Shown here piece after piece: positions 14,871 through 22,342 of a stretch of DNA of 25,253 nt (positions are counted from its first letter, which is position 1; every line of letters begins with the position of its first letter). Below the pieces are notes generated by a model, which saw only the letters and a program-made list of their open reading frames with translations, was not told the origin of the DNA and searched no databases. The DNA comes from Bordetella parapertussis. Its GTDB lineage: Bacteria; Pseudomonadota; Gammaproteobacteria; Burkholderiales; Burkholderiaceae_C. The stretch spans positions 1-25,253 of the forward strand of contig CAMDCZ010000033.1 of NCBI GenBank assembly GCA_945890735.1, written 5' to 3'. The translations under genes were made by a program, and so were the position numbers.

Positions 14871-15932
14871 TCAGCTGTGTTGCAAGGCTTCCTCGGGTGA
14901 AACCAGCCCACGAGAAACCAGCTGCGCCAAGCTTTGCGCCAGGGTTTGCATGCTGTGCTGTGCGCCGGTTTGCAGCACCGTGGGCAGTTGCGCGGTTTTG
15001 CTCTCGCGAATCAGGTGGCGCACCGCTGGGGTGGCATACAGCAACTCATGGGCTGCGACCCGGCCGGCGCCGTCAGCCCTGCGGCACAAGGTTTGGGTCA
15101 CCACGCCCAAAAGCGACAAGCTCAGTTGCTGGCGCACCAAGGCTTTGTCGCTGCTGGGGAACACATCGACCAAGCGCTCAACCGCTTGCGTGGCGCTGCG
15201 GGTGTGCAGGCTGCCCAAGACCAAATGCCCGGTTTCAGCCGCGCTCAAGGCCAATCGCACCGTGGGCAAATCACGCATTTCACCGACCAAAATCACGTCC
15301 GGGTCTTGCCGCAGCGCAGCCCGCAAAGCCGTGTCAAAACCCGCGCTGTGCCCAGGCACGCTGCGTTGCTGCACCAGACTGCGCTGGCTGGTGTGGACAA
15401 ACTCGATCGGGTCTTCCAAGGTGAGGATGTGCAGCGCTTGCGTGGCGTTCAGGTGGTGCACCAAGGCGGCCAAGGTGGTGGATTTGCCCGACCCGGTGGC
15501 GCCGGTGACCAGCAACAAACCATGCGGTCGACGCGTCCAATCTGTCAAACATGCAGGCGCACCAATGTCAGCCAAATGCGGTACTTGCTGCGGGATGACC
15601 CGCCACACCGAGGACCAACCGCGCGACTGTGCAAACACGTTCACCCGAAAACGCCCCAAGCCTGGCCAATCGATGGCGGTGTCGTGGTCTTGTGGCCAAG
15701 CTTGATGCCTGGGCAAATGGGATGTCGACTTGGTCAATGGTTCTTGTGCTGACCAGTCAGGCAAAGCTTGGCGCAAGATGCCTTCGAGTTGCGGCGCGGT
15801 CAGGGCGGGTACAGGCAAGGTTTGCAGTTCACCGTGCACCCGCACCATGGGCGGCAAGCCCGCGCTCAGGTGCAGGTCACTGGCCTGCAGGGCAAGGGTT
15901 TGAGTCAGCCAGTGGTTCAGGTCGTGGTGCAT
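14871..15932 (-). CDS. pilT: PilT-like type IV pilus retraction ATPase
   Basis: This hexameric secretion-type ATPase drives pilus retraction (twitching, DNA uptake). Landmarks are ASDLHLSAGLPP (17-28), Walker A GATGSGKST (144-152, K150), the Asp box HILTLEDPIEF, Walker B VILVGEMRD with E218, the His box TGHLVLGSLHT, and a PilT-type C-terminal VRHLIRESK (304-312, cf. AIRNLIRE). At 353 residues its length fits PilT. It differs from canonical PilT by an odd stretch rich in His/Pro/Gln at about residues 60-90 before GLGRFRVN. No pilU follows, although pilT-pilU are usually adjacent in this order. It diverges from yggS with 25 bases between the start codons, the conserved pilT/yggS arrangement. 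Confidence 0.9.
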   Translation of the reverse strand: MHHDLNHWLTQTLALQASDLHLSAGLPPMVRVHGELQTLPVPALTAPQLEGILRQALPDWSAQEPLTKSTSHLPRHQAWPQDHDTAIDWPGLGRFRVNVFAQSRGWSSVWRVIPQQVPHLADIGAPACLTDWTRRPHGLLLVTGATGSGKSTTLAALVHHLNATQALHILTLEDPIEFVHTSQRSLVQQRSVPGHSAGFDTALRAALRQDPDVILVGEMRDLPTVRLALSAAETGHLVLGSLHTRSATQAVERLVDVFPSSDKALVRQQLSLSLLGVVTQTLCRRADGAGRVAAHELLYATPAVRHLIRESKTAQLPTVLQTGAQHSMQTLAQSLAQLVSRGLVSPEEALQHS

Positions 15933-15942
15933 GGTCGGGGCT

Positions 15943-15951
15943 TGTTACAGT
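15943..15951 (+). promoter_or_regulatory. Extended -10-like element placed for a leaderless start of yggS
   Basis: TGTTACAGT fits the extended -10 pattern TGnTAnnnT. The TACAGT hexamer (15946-15951) ends six bases before the ATG at 15958, so the transcript would begin at or beside the start codon. No ribosome-binding site is visible. The element lies inside the 25-base gap between the divergent pilT and yggS starts. Confidence 0.45.
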
Positions 15952-15957
15952 TCCATC

Positions 15958-16647
15958 ATGGATGAACTGAGCAAGCGTTATCAAGCAGTGCGTGAACGCA
16001 TCACACAAGCGGCGTTGCAAACAGGGCGCCCAACGCTCAGTGTGAAGTTGCTTGCCGTGTCCAAAACCTTTCCTGCCGATGCCGTCGCTGCTGTGGCCGC
16101 CTTGGGCCAGCGTGACTTTGGCGAAAACTATGTGCAAGAGGGTGTGGACAAAATCGTCGCGCTCAAAAGCGTGGCCGGTTTGGTATGGCATTGCATCGGC
16201 CCTTTGCAAAGCAACAAAACCCGCCCCGTGGCCGAGCACTTTGATTGGGTGCACAGCGTGGACCGCCTGAAAATCGCCCAGCGGTTGAGCGAGCAACGCC
16301 CCGCGCATTTGCCGCCATTGCAGGTGTGTATGCAGGTCAACATCGATGGCGGCCCCACCAAGGCAGGTGTGCTGCCTGCCGAGGCCTTGGCGCTGGCCCA
16401 AGCCGTGGCCGTTTTGCCTCGCTTGGTGTTGCGCGGCCTCATGACCATCCCCGATGCAGTGGATGGCTTTGACGCACAAGTGGCACTGCATGCCCAAGCC
16501 AAGCGGTTGTTTGATGAATTGCAAGCCGCCTTGGGCTTGCCGAACTTTGACACCTTGTCCATGGGCATGAGTGCCGATCTGGAGGCCGCGATACAAGCGG
16601 GCAGCACCATGGTGCGGGTGGGGACGGCGGTGTTTGGGGCGCGCTGA
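15958..16647 (+). CDS. yggS: YggS/PLPBP family pyridoxal phosphate homeostasis protein
   Basis: This 229-residue protein has the alanine-racemase-like TIM barrel of the YggS/PROSC family. It binds PLP but has no known catalysis and maintains vitamin B6 and amino/keto-acid balance. The PLP lysine is K36 in LLAVSKTFPAD. Other signatures are DFGENYVQEG, WHCIGPLQSNKTRPV, QVNIDGGPTKAG, and the C-terminal SMGMSADLEAAIQAGSTMVRVG phosphate-binding region. An upstream in-frame ATG at 15931 would extend into pilT coding sequence. The ATG at 15958 is preferred because it matches the family start. It ends nine bases from convergent glcD. Confidence 0.95.
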   Translation: MDELSKRYQAVRERITQAALQTGRPTLSVKLLAVSKTFPADAVAAVAALGQRDFGENYVQEGVDKIVALKSVAGLVWHCIGPLQSNKTRPVAEHFDWVHSVDRLKIAQRLSEQRPAHLPPLQVCMQVNIDGGPTKAGVLPAEALALAQAVAVLPRLVLRGLMTIPDAVDGFDAQVALHAQAKRLFDELQAALGLPNFDTLSMGMSADLEAAIQAGSTMVRVGTAVFGAR

Positions 16648-16656
16648 GCGCGCAAC

Positions 16657-18156
16657 TCAAAACCGGGGTAAATCGGGATGGCTGATTTGCCCGCCTCTCA
16701 CCAACATCTTGCCGTACTCGGCGCAGCGTTGCAGGGTGGGAATCACCTTGCCAGGGTTGAGCAAGCCTTGCGGGTCAAAGGCGCGTTTGACGCCAAACAT
16801 TTGCTCGTTTTCGGCGGCTGAAAACTGCACGCACATGGAGTTGAGTTTTTCCACACCCACACCGTGCTCGCCGGTGACGGTGCCGCCCATGGCCACGCTG
16901 GTTTCCAAAATGTCCGCGCCAAACAGTTCGCAGCGGTGCAGTTGGTCGGGGTCATTCGCATCAAACAAGATGAGCGGGTGCAAATTGCCGTCCCCTGCGT
17001 GGAACACATTGGCGCAGCGCAAGCCATACTTTTTTTCCATCTCGGCAATCGCGAGCAGGATGTCAGCCAAGCGTTTGCGCGGGATGGTCGAGTCCATGCA
17101 CATGTAGTCGGGGCTGATGCGGCCCGACGCGGGAAACGCGTTTTTGCGGCCACTCCAAAAACGCAAGCGCTCAGCTTCGTCTTTGCTCACGGCAATCGCG
17201 GTGGCACCACAGCCTTGCAGCACCGCGCTCATGCGGCCGATTTCTTCTTCCACCTCTTCGGGTGTGCCGTCGCTCTCGCACAGCAAAATGGCCTCGGCAT
17301 TCAGGTCGTAGCCCGCATGCACAAAGTCTTCCACAGCGGCAGTCATCGGCTTGTCCATCATCTCCAAACCCGCAGGGATGATGCCCGCTGCGATCACCGC
17401 AGCCACTGCATCACCGGCTTTGCGCAGGTCGTCGAAGCTGGCCATGATGCAGCGTGCCAGTTGGGGCTTGGGCGTGAGCTTGACTGTCACCTCGGTGGTC
17501 ACGGCCAGCATGCCCTCCGAGCCCACCACCAAGGGCAGCAGGTCCAGGCCAGGGGTGTCCAGCGCATCGCCACCGAACTCGATCGGCTCGCCGTCCATGG
17601 TGAAGCCCTTGACCTTGAGCACGTTGTGCAAGGTCAGACCGTATTTCAGGCAGTGCACGCCGCCTGAGTTTTCCGCCACGTTGCCACCGATGGTGCAAGC
17701 GATTTGGCTGGAAGGATCGGGCGCGTAATACAAACCCAAAGGCGCAGCGGCTTCGCTGATGGCCAGGTTGCGCACGCCGCACTGCACCACAGCGGTTCGG
17801 CTGTGCAAATCCATTTTCAAAATCTGGTTGAATTTGGCCAAGGACAGCGTGACGCCTTGGGGGTGCGGCATGGCGCCACCCGACAAGCCAGTGCCTGCGC
17901 CGCGGGCCACCACCGGCACACCCAGTTGGTGGCAGGTGCGAAGCACGGCTTGCACTTGGGCCTCGGTTTCGGGCAAGACCACACACATCGGGCGTTGGCG
18001 GTAGGCGGTCAGGCCATCGCATTCATAGGGGGTGGTGTTTTCGGCAGAAGACAGCACCGCATGGGCGGGCAAGACGCTGCGCAAGGCGCTTAAAACAACC
18101 GCATTGTCTGCAGTGTGAAGCAGCGCTTGGTGTTCGGTCGACAGGGGAGCATTCAT
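16657..18156 (-). CDS. glcD: FAD-linked oxidase, glycolate oxidase subunit GlcD-like
   Basis: This flavoprotein of the VAO/FAD-linked oxidase family has exactly the E. coli GlcD length (499 residues from the ATG at 18156). The PP-loop reads VVARGAGTGLSGGA, followed by IGGNVAENSGGVHCLKYG, the FAD-binding core. The C-terminal cap contains NVFHAGDGNLHPLILFD and GTVTGEHGVGVEKL, which carry conserved histidines. GlcD oxidises glycolate (or D-lactate) to glyoxylate in a GlcDEF complex. No glcE or glcF lies downstream, where yggS is convergent nine bases away. The other reading is a D-2-hydroxyacid/D-lactate dehydrogenase. A TTG two codons earlier is a possible but poorer start. A histidine kinase gene ends 47 bases upstream in the same direction. 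Confidence 0.9.
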   Translation of the reverse strand: MNAPLSTEHQALLHTADNAVVLSALRSVLPAHAVLSSAENTTPYECDGLTAYRQRPMCVVLPETEAQVQAVLRTCHQLGVPVVARGAGTGLSGGAMPHPQGVTLSLAKFNQILKMDLHSRTAVVQCGVRNLAISEAAAPLGLYYAPDPSSQIACTIGGNVAENSGGVHCLKYGLTLHNVLKVKGFTMDGEPIEFGGDALDTPGLDLLPLVVGSEGMLAVTTEVTVKLTPKPQLARCIMASFDDLRKAGDAVAAVIAAGIIPAGLEMMDKPMTAAVEDFVHAGYDLNAEAILLCESDGTPEEVEEEIGRMSAVLQGCGATAIAVSKDEAERLRFWSGRKNAFPASGRISPDYMCMDSTIPRKRLADILLAIAEMEKKYGLRCANVFHAGDGNLHPLILFDANDPDQLHRCELFGADILETSVAMGGTVTGEHGVGVEKLNSMCVQFSAAENEQMFGVKRAFDPQGLLNPGKVIPTLQRCAEYGKMLVRGGQISHPDLPRF

Positions 18157-18203
18157 GGGCAAAACAAGGACAAGAAACCGCTACTGTAAGCCCTGCCCCC
18201 AAC

Positions 18204-19712
18204 TCAAGCGGCGGCAAGGGCTTTGACCTGGGCCAAGCGGTTGATTTCTTCTTGCAGTGCCGAAGGTGAAATCGGCTTGGCGACATAGCCATTGGCGCCG
18301 GCATCCATGAACCGTTCTCGGTCAAAGTTGAGCGCGTAGGCGGTCACCATGATCACCGGTGTGTCTGGGTGTGAGGCACCCCGGCTTTCGCGCATCCGGC
18401 GCAAAGCCGCCATGCCGTCCATCACGGGCATCATCACATCCAACAGCACCAAGTCAAACCGTTGCTGGGTGAACAGCTCTAGGGCGGCTTGCCCGTCGTG
18501 GGCTTGGGCGCAGGTGTGACCCATTTGGTCGAGCATCATGGACAGCAGCTTCATGTTGATCGGGTGGTCTTCGGCCACCAGGATATGCAGCGGCGTGACA
18601 GCGCGGCCCAGGGGCTCGGCCGTGTGTAACTGCACCGGGGTCGCTTGTGTGGCTTGGGCGCACGGCAAGGTCAGGCTGAACTTGGCACCTTGGTTGGGTG
18701 CAGATTCGATTTGCATGTGGCCGCCCATCAGTTGCACCAACTCACGGGTGATGGCCAAACCCAACCCCGTGCCGCTGATGGCCGGGTTGTGGTGGTGACC
18801 CAGGGTGAAGGGCTGGAAGAGGTTGTCGGCTTTGCTGGCTTGGAAGCCCACGCCGGAGTCTTGCACCGTGAAGTTGAGCAACCAGGTACCGGCTTGTGCG
18901 GTAGGCGTCAAGCGCAGGCTGGTGTGCACATAGCCTTTGGTGGTGAACTTGATCGCATTGCTGATCAGGTTGCTCATCACCTGGCGCAAGCGCAGGGGGT
19001 CGAGCAGCACCGGCGGCGTCTCCGCGGGAATGTCTTCGTAGCCCAGGCTCAGCCCTTTGGCATGGGCTTGTGGGTAAAAGCCACGCAAGGTGTGGTGCAA
19101 CAAGTCCATGGGGTGGCAAGGGCGGGTATCCAAGTGAAGGTGGCCAGCTTGGAGTTTGGAATAGTCGAGCACGGTGTTGATCACGTTCATCAGGTGCAAG
19201 GCCGATTCGTGTGCCAGGCTGATGTGTTCCCGTTGTTGCGGCGTCAGGTCGGTTTGCAGCACCATTTGGGTCATGCCCACCAGACCGTTCATCGGCGTGC
19301 GTATTTCGTGGCTCAAGGTGGACAAGAAATGGCTCTTCAAGGTGTGCTCGGCAAGCTCGTCGTCCTCAGGCGCCTGGCTGGTCACAGCCTGCAGCTGCGA
19401 TTGGTACTGCAGCGCCAAGCGTTTCGCGGCCTCCAGTTCGGTTTCGAGTTGCTGGCGCCGGGCTTGCCAGTGGTCGAATTTGGTTTTGTTGGTGTTGGTT
19501 TTGGGCTGCGCAGCTTCCCGTTCGAGGTAATCCAGCGCCACCCAACCTAACGCGGCGGCCAACAAGGCCATGCTCAGCACCAAGAGCGGTTGGTTGAACA
19601 CGGTGGCCACGACCATGGCCAAACTCAGCCCAAGGCTGGCAGTGCGCCAGGCTTGGGCCCAGAGTTTGGCGGGCGAGGCCAGTTTCACGCGGTAGGTTTT
19701 GGCAGGGGTCAT
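18204..19712 (-). CDS. Membrane-anchored hybrid histidine kinase with C-terminal receiver domain
   Basis: This 502-residue hybrid sensor kinase has two adjacent hydrophobic helices (about residues 25-60, separated by NQP) that anchor it with almost no periplasmic part. A coiled-coil-like segment rich in Gln, Glu and Ala follows (82-118). The HisKA H-box is FLSTLSHEIRTPMNG with phospho-acceptor H135. The ATPase domain has the N-box (NLISNAIKFT, near 248), the G1 box DSGVGF (285-290) and the G2 box GTGLGLA (314-320). A receiver domain covers about 375-495, with acidic EDH (381-383), phospho-acceptor D425 and K479. The signal sensed is unknown. A good AGGA ribosome-binding site precedes the ATG. 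It could be transcribed together with glcD downstream. Confidence 0.94.
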   Translation of the reverse strand: MTPAKTYRVKLASPAKLWAQAWRTASLGLSLAMVVATVFNQPLLVLSMALLAAALGWVALDYLEREAAQPKTNTNKTKFDHWQARRQQLETELEAAKRLALQYQSQLQAVTSQAPEDDELAEHTLKSHFLSTLSHEIRTPMNGLVGMTQMVLQTDLTPQQREHISLAHESALHLMNVINTVLDYSKLQAGHLHLDTRPCHPMDLLHHTLRGFYPQAHAKGLSLGYEDIPAETPPVLLDPLRLRQVMSNLISNAIKFTTKGYVHTSLRLTPTAQAGTWLLNFTVQDSGVGFQASKADNLFQPFTLGHHHNPAISGTGLGLAITRELVQLMGGHMQIESAPNQGAKFSLTLPCAQATQATPVQLHTAEPLGRAVTPLHILVAEDHPINMKLLSMMLDQMGHTCAQAHDGQAALELFTQQRFDLVLLDVMMPVMDGMAALRRMRESRGASHPDTPVIMVTAYALNFDRERFMDAGANGYVAKPISPSALQEEINRLAQVKALAAA

Positions 19713-19938
19713 GGTGGTTCCTGTTGGGTTGAATCAGCTGCATCACTACTAAAGAGCTCATTATTCGTTGAATGCAATCATATAGAGTGAATTTTATACA
19801 TCAAAATCAAGAAATCAACAAAAATTAGTATTAATTAGGTATTTGTTGTATTTGCCAAACTTTGGGTCGACCACCCCCGGCTGTGGCCATTCGTCCTACA
19901 CTCAAGCACACCATCCCCATCCGCCTCAAGAGGTTTGA
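19713..19938. other. A+T-rich divergent intergenic region (226 bp)
   Basis: This is the longest gene-free stretch in the window. It separates the leftward histidine kinase from the rightward aminotransferase and is clearly richer in A+T than its flanks, especially 19740-19850. It holds a good leftward promoter candidate. For the aminotransferase I see a -10-like TACACT at 19897-19902 with no convincing -35. I see no RNA gene or repeat in it. Confidence 0.7.
19777..19804 (-). promoter_or_regulatory. Candidate sigma-70 promoter of the hybrid histidine kinase
   Basis: On the minus strand, TTGATG (complement of 19799-19804, four of six to consensus) and TATGAT (complement of 19777-19782, five of six) are 16 bases apart. 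Transcription would begin near 19770, about 57 bases before the start codon. Confidence 0.45.
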
Positions 19939-21276
19939 ATGACTGCTGCCGCGCCCACCCAGGACCATTTGTGGTTGCCCTTCACCCCCAACCGCCATTT
20001 CCACCAGCAACCCCGGGTCATGGTGAAGGCCGATGGCATGCACTTCACCACCCAAGACGGGCAGCAGGTGCTCGACGGCATTTCCAGCCTCTGGTGCGTG
20101 GTGGCTGGGCACAACCAAGCGCCCATCAATGAAGCCATCACCCGGCAGTTGCAAACACTGGACTACGCCACCGCTTTTCAGTTCGGCACCGATCGCGCTT
20201 TTGAAGCCGCACAGCGCATCGCTGCGTTCGCGCCCGGCGACCTGAACAAAGTGCTGCTGTGCAGCTCGGGCTCAGAAGCCGCCGACACCGCGATCAAGCT
20301 GGCACTGGCCTACCACCGTGCGCGGGGACAAGCGCACCGGCAAGTCTTCATTGGTCGGGAGCGCGGTTACCACGGCGTGGGCTTGGGCGGCATGAGCGTG
20401 GGCGGCATCCCAGGCAACCGCAAGGTGTTTGGCGCGGCCATGCTGCCACGGGTAGACCACATGCGTTTCATCCACGACCCGGTCAACCATGCCTATATCC
20501 ATGGTGAATTGCCCGAGTGGGCAGAGGACCCCTTGCTCGAGCTGGAGCAGCGCATCTTGCCCCTGCACGACCCGAGCAATGTGGCGGCGATTTTTGTCGA
20601 GCCGATCGCCGGCAGTGCGGGTTGGTACATCCCGCCCAAAGGCTATTTGCAACGCTTGCGCGCCATTTGCGACAAGCACGGCATTTTGCTGGTGTTTGAT
20701 GAGGTGATCACCGGCTTTGGTCGCCTGGGTAAGCCGTTTGCAGCCGATTTTTTCGGTGTCCTGCCCGACATGCTCACTTTTGCCAAAGGCGTGACCAATG
20801 GCGTGGTTCCGCTGGGCGGCGTGCTGTGCCGCGAGCACATCCATGCCGCCTTGATGCACACCGATGCACCCCTGCACGCGATCGAGTTCGCCCATGGCTA
20901 TACCTATTCAGGGCACCCCGTGGCCTGTGCCGCTGCGGTGGCCACGATGGATGTGTTTGTGCAAGAAGACCTGCTGGCGCGTGCTTCGGCCGCGGCCCCT
21001 GTGCTGGGCGACGCGGTGCATGCGGCGATCAAAGGTTTGCCCAACGTGGTGGGCATCCGCAGTTTGGGGCTGGCCGCTGCCGTTGAGCTGGCCGCCAACC
21101 CGGCGGCGCCCGGCAAAGCCGCCTATGAGATTTTCTTGGACTGCTTGGCGCACGGCGTCTTGGTGCGTTCGGCAGGCGACAACCTGGTGCTGGCACCCGC
21201 TTATGTGGTCAGTCCTGCGCAAATCGCGCAAATGGTCGATACCTTGGCCGCCGCCATCAAGCGCCACGCTGCATAG
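19939..21276 (+). CDS. Omega-amino acid (beta-alanine):pyruvate aminotransferase, class III
   Basis: This class III PLP aminotransferase of 445 residues begins with LWLPFTPNRHF and GISSLWCVVAGHN, the signature N-terminus of beta-alanine:pyruvate and omega-amino acid:pyruvate transaminases. The PLP-phosphate loop is SSGSEAADTAIK (109-120), D254 lies in LLVFDEVITGFGR, and the Schiff-base lysine is K283 (LTFAKGVTNG). YHGVGLGGMSVGG is also typical. The likely reaction converts beta-alanine plus pyruvate to malonate semialdehyde plus alanine; taurine or other omega-amines are possible substrates. AAGAGG lies five bases before the ATG. It ends four bases from convergent DUF3108. Confidence 0.92.
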   Translation: MTAAAPTQDHLWLPFTPNRHFHQQPRVMVKADGMHFTTQDGQQVLDGISSLWCVVAGHNQAPINEAITRQLQTLDYATAFQFGTDRAFEAAQRIAAFAPGDLNKVLLCSSGSEAADTAIKLALAYHRARGQAHRQVFIGRERGYHGVGLGGMSVGGIPGNRKVFGAAMLPRVDHMRFIHDPVNHAYIHGELPEWAEDPLLELEQRILPLHDPSNVAAIFVEPIAGSAGWYIPPKGYLQRLRAICDKHGILLVFDEVITGFGRLGKPFAADFFGVLPDMLTFAKGVTNGVVPLGGVLCREHIHAALMHTDAPLHAIEFAHGYTYSGHPVACAAAVATMDVFVQEDLLARASAAAPVLGDAVHAAIKGLPNVVGIRSLGLAAAVELAANPAAPGKAAYEIFLDCLAHGVLVRSAGDNLVLAPAYVVSPAQIAQMVDTLAAAIKRHAA

Positions 21277-21280
21277 TCAC

Positions 21281-22342
21281 TCAAGGCTTTTCCAGCTTGC
21301 GCAAAAACTGCTCGAGCACATCGCCATTGGTTTGCACCACCCGTACCCGCACCGGCAAGTGCGCATGGCCGGGAGACAACCATATTTCCACCGTTTGGTC
21401 GTATTGCTGAACCGGCAAGCGCACCAGCTTCAAGCTGGGCAAAAGACCGATGGGCAGCTTCAAGGTTTCGCGCTTGTCCACCGCAAAAGCCCAGACCTCG
21501 GCGGACCGCGCTGACGCCACTTGCAGTTGCAGCCGGTGCCCGGGTTGACGCATCTCAGGGTTGCCTTCCATCAGCGCGGCCAGTTGAAAAAACAAACTCA
21601 GCCGGTCTTGCGCGCCCTCTTGCAAAGGCTGAGAGGGGGTGTTGGCGCTGAAACTCACCACCCCTTTGCTGCGTTCGAAATGCGCGGCCACCTCTTGTTT
21701 GAACTTGTCGCCAAAGCGGCTGGGCTGCAAGCCTTGTTCAGTGAGTTGGCCGATGCTGGTTTGGCTGCGCGAGCCCAGCAGCAGGTGCCGAACTTCTTGG
21801 CGCAGCTGGTATTGCTGGCCGTCGTGTTGCCACAGCATGTCGCCATCTGCGCTGAAGCGGATGCCTTTGGTTTCGCCGACGAAATCAAACACCAATTTGG
21901 CGGGGGCGGGCCAGCGGTAGTTTGTTTGGACCGTGGGTGCAGCCTGCGGTGGGTTGGCGGGTTCAGGGGCGGCAGCAACATCGGGCTGGGGTTCGAGCAG
22001 GGGTTCTGGTTCTGGTTCAGGTGCAGGTGCAGGTGCAGGTGCGTTTGCCACAACCGTGGCGGATTCAGCTGGCGGGGCAGCCGCTGGTTCAGGCTCCTTC
22101 ACAACAGGCGCGTTGGCAATGGCTGCCTTGGCAACAGCCGGCGCGGGCGCATCTGTGGCTGGCTGGGCCGTGACAGCCACGCTGGGGGGGATCTGTACTT
22201 GCCAGGAGCGCAGCCCGTTGTCTGGTGGGGGCGCATCCCAGCGCACACCCTGCAAAACCATGCCATGCAACAGCAGCACCAGCGCGGCCAACAGCGTGAG
22301 CTGCCAACGGTGCCGAGGGGGCGATGGATAGAATGACTGCAT
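21281..22342 (-). CDS. DUF3108 domain protein, predicted membrane-anchored periplasmic protein
   Basis: This 353-residue protein has a basic N-terminus (RHRW) and one hydrophobic segment (about residues 16-32), either an uncleaved anchor or a signal peptide. An Ala/Pro/Glu-rich linker (about 60-135) resembles TonB-type spacers and is partly encoded by a hexamer repeat. The C-terminal DUF3108 domain begins near YRWPAPAKLVFDFVG and includes QYQLRQEVRHLLLGSRSQTSIGQL and IWLSPGHAHLPVRVRVVQ. Its function is unknown; the domain is widespread in Burkholderiales envelopes. I chose the ATG at 22342 over a GTG at 22354 that directly follows a stop. The ATG overlaps the opposite-strand start of the next gene. 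Confidence 0.85.
   Translation of the reverse strand: MQSFYPSPPRHRWQLTLLAALVLLLHGMVLQGVRWDAPPPDNGLRSWQVQIPPSVAVTAQPATDAPAPAVAKAAIANAPVVKEPEPAAAPPAESATVVANAPAPAPAPEPEPEPLLEPQPDVAAAPEPANPPQAAPTVQTNYRWPAPAKLVFDFVGETKGIRFSADGDMLWQHDGQQYQLRQEVRHLLLGSRSQTSIGQLTEQGLQPSRFGDKFKQEVAAHFERSKGVVSFSANTPSQPLQEGAQDRLSLFFQLAALMEGNPEMRQPGHRLQLQVASARSAEVWAFAVDKRETLKLPIGLLPSLKLVRLPVQQYDQTVEIWLSPGHAHLPVRVRVVQTNGDVLEQFLRKLEKP
22002..22043. repeat. Seven-unit hexamer tandem repeat in the DUF3108 linker
   Basis: Seven consecutive six-base units read GGTTCT (twice), GGTTCA, GGTGCA (three times) and GGTGCG on the plus strand. On the minus strand they encode alternating Ala-Pro and Glu-Pro. The unit length preserves frame, so copy-number change would only alter linker length. 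Confidence 0.85.
22329..22334 (+). promoter_or_regulatory. -10-like hexamer placed for a leaderless start of the FAH-family gene
   Basis: TAGAAT matches five of six -10 consensus positions and ends six bases before the ATG at 22341. No ribosome-binding site is present. The element lies inside the 5' end of the opposite-strand DUF3108 coding sequence. Confidence 0.45.
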
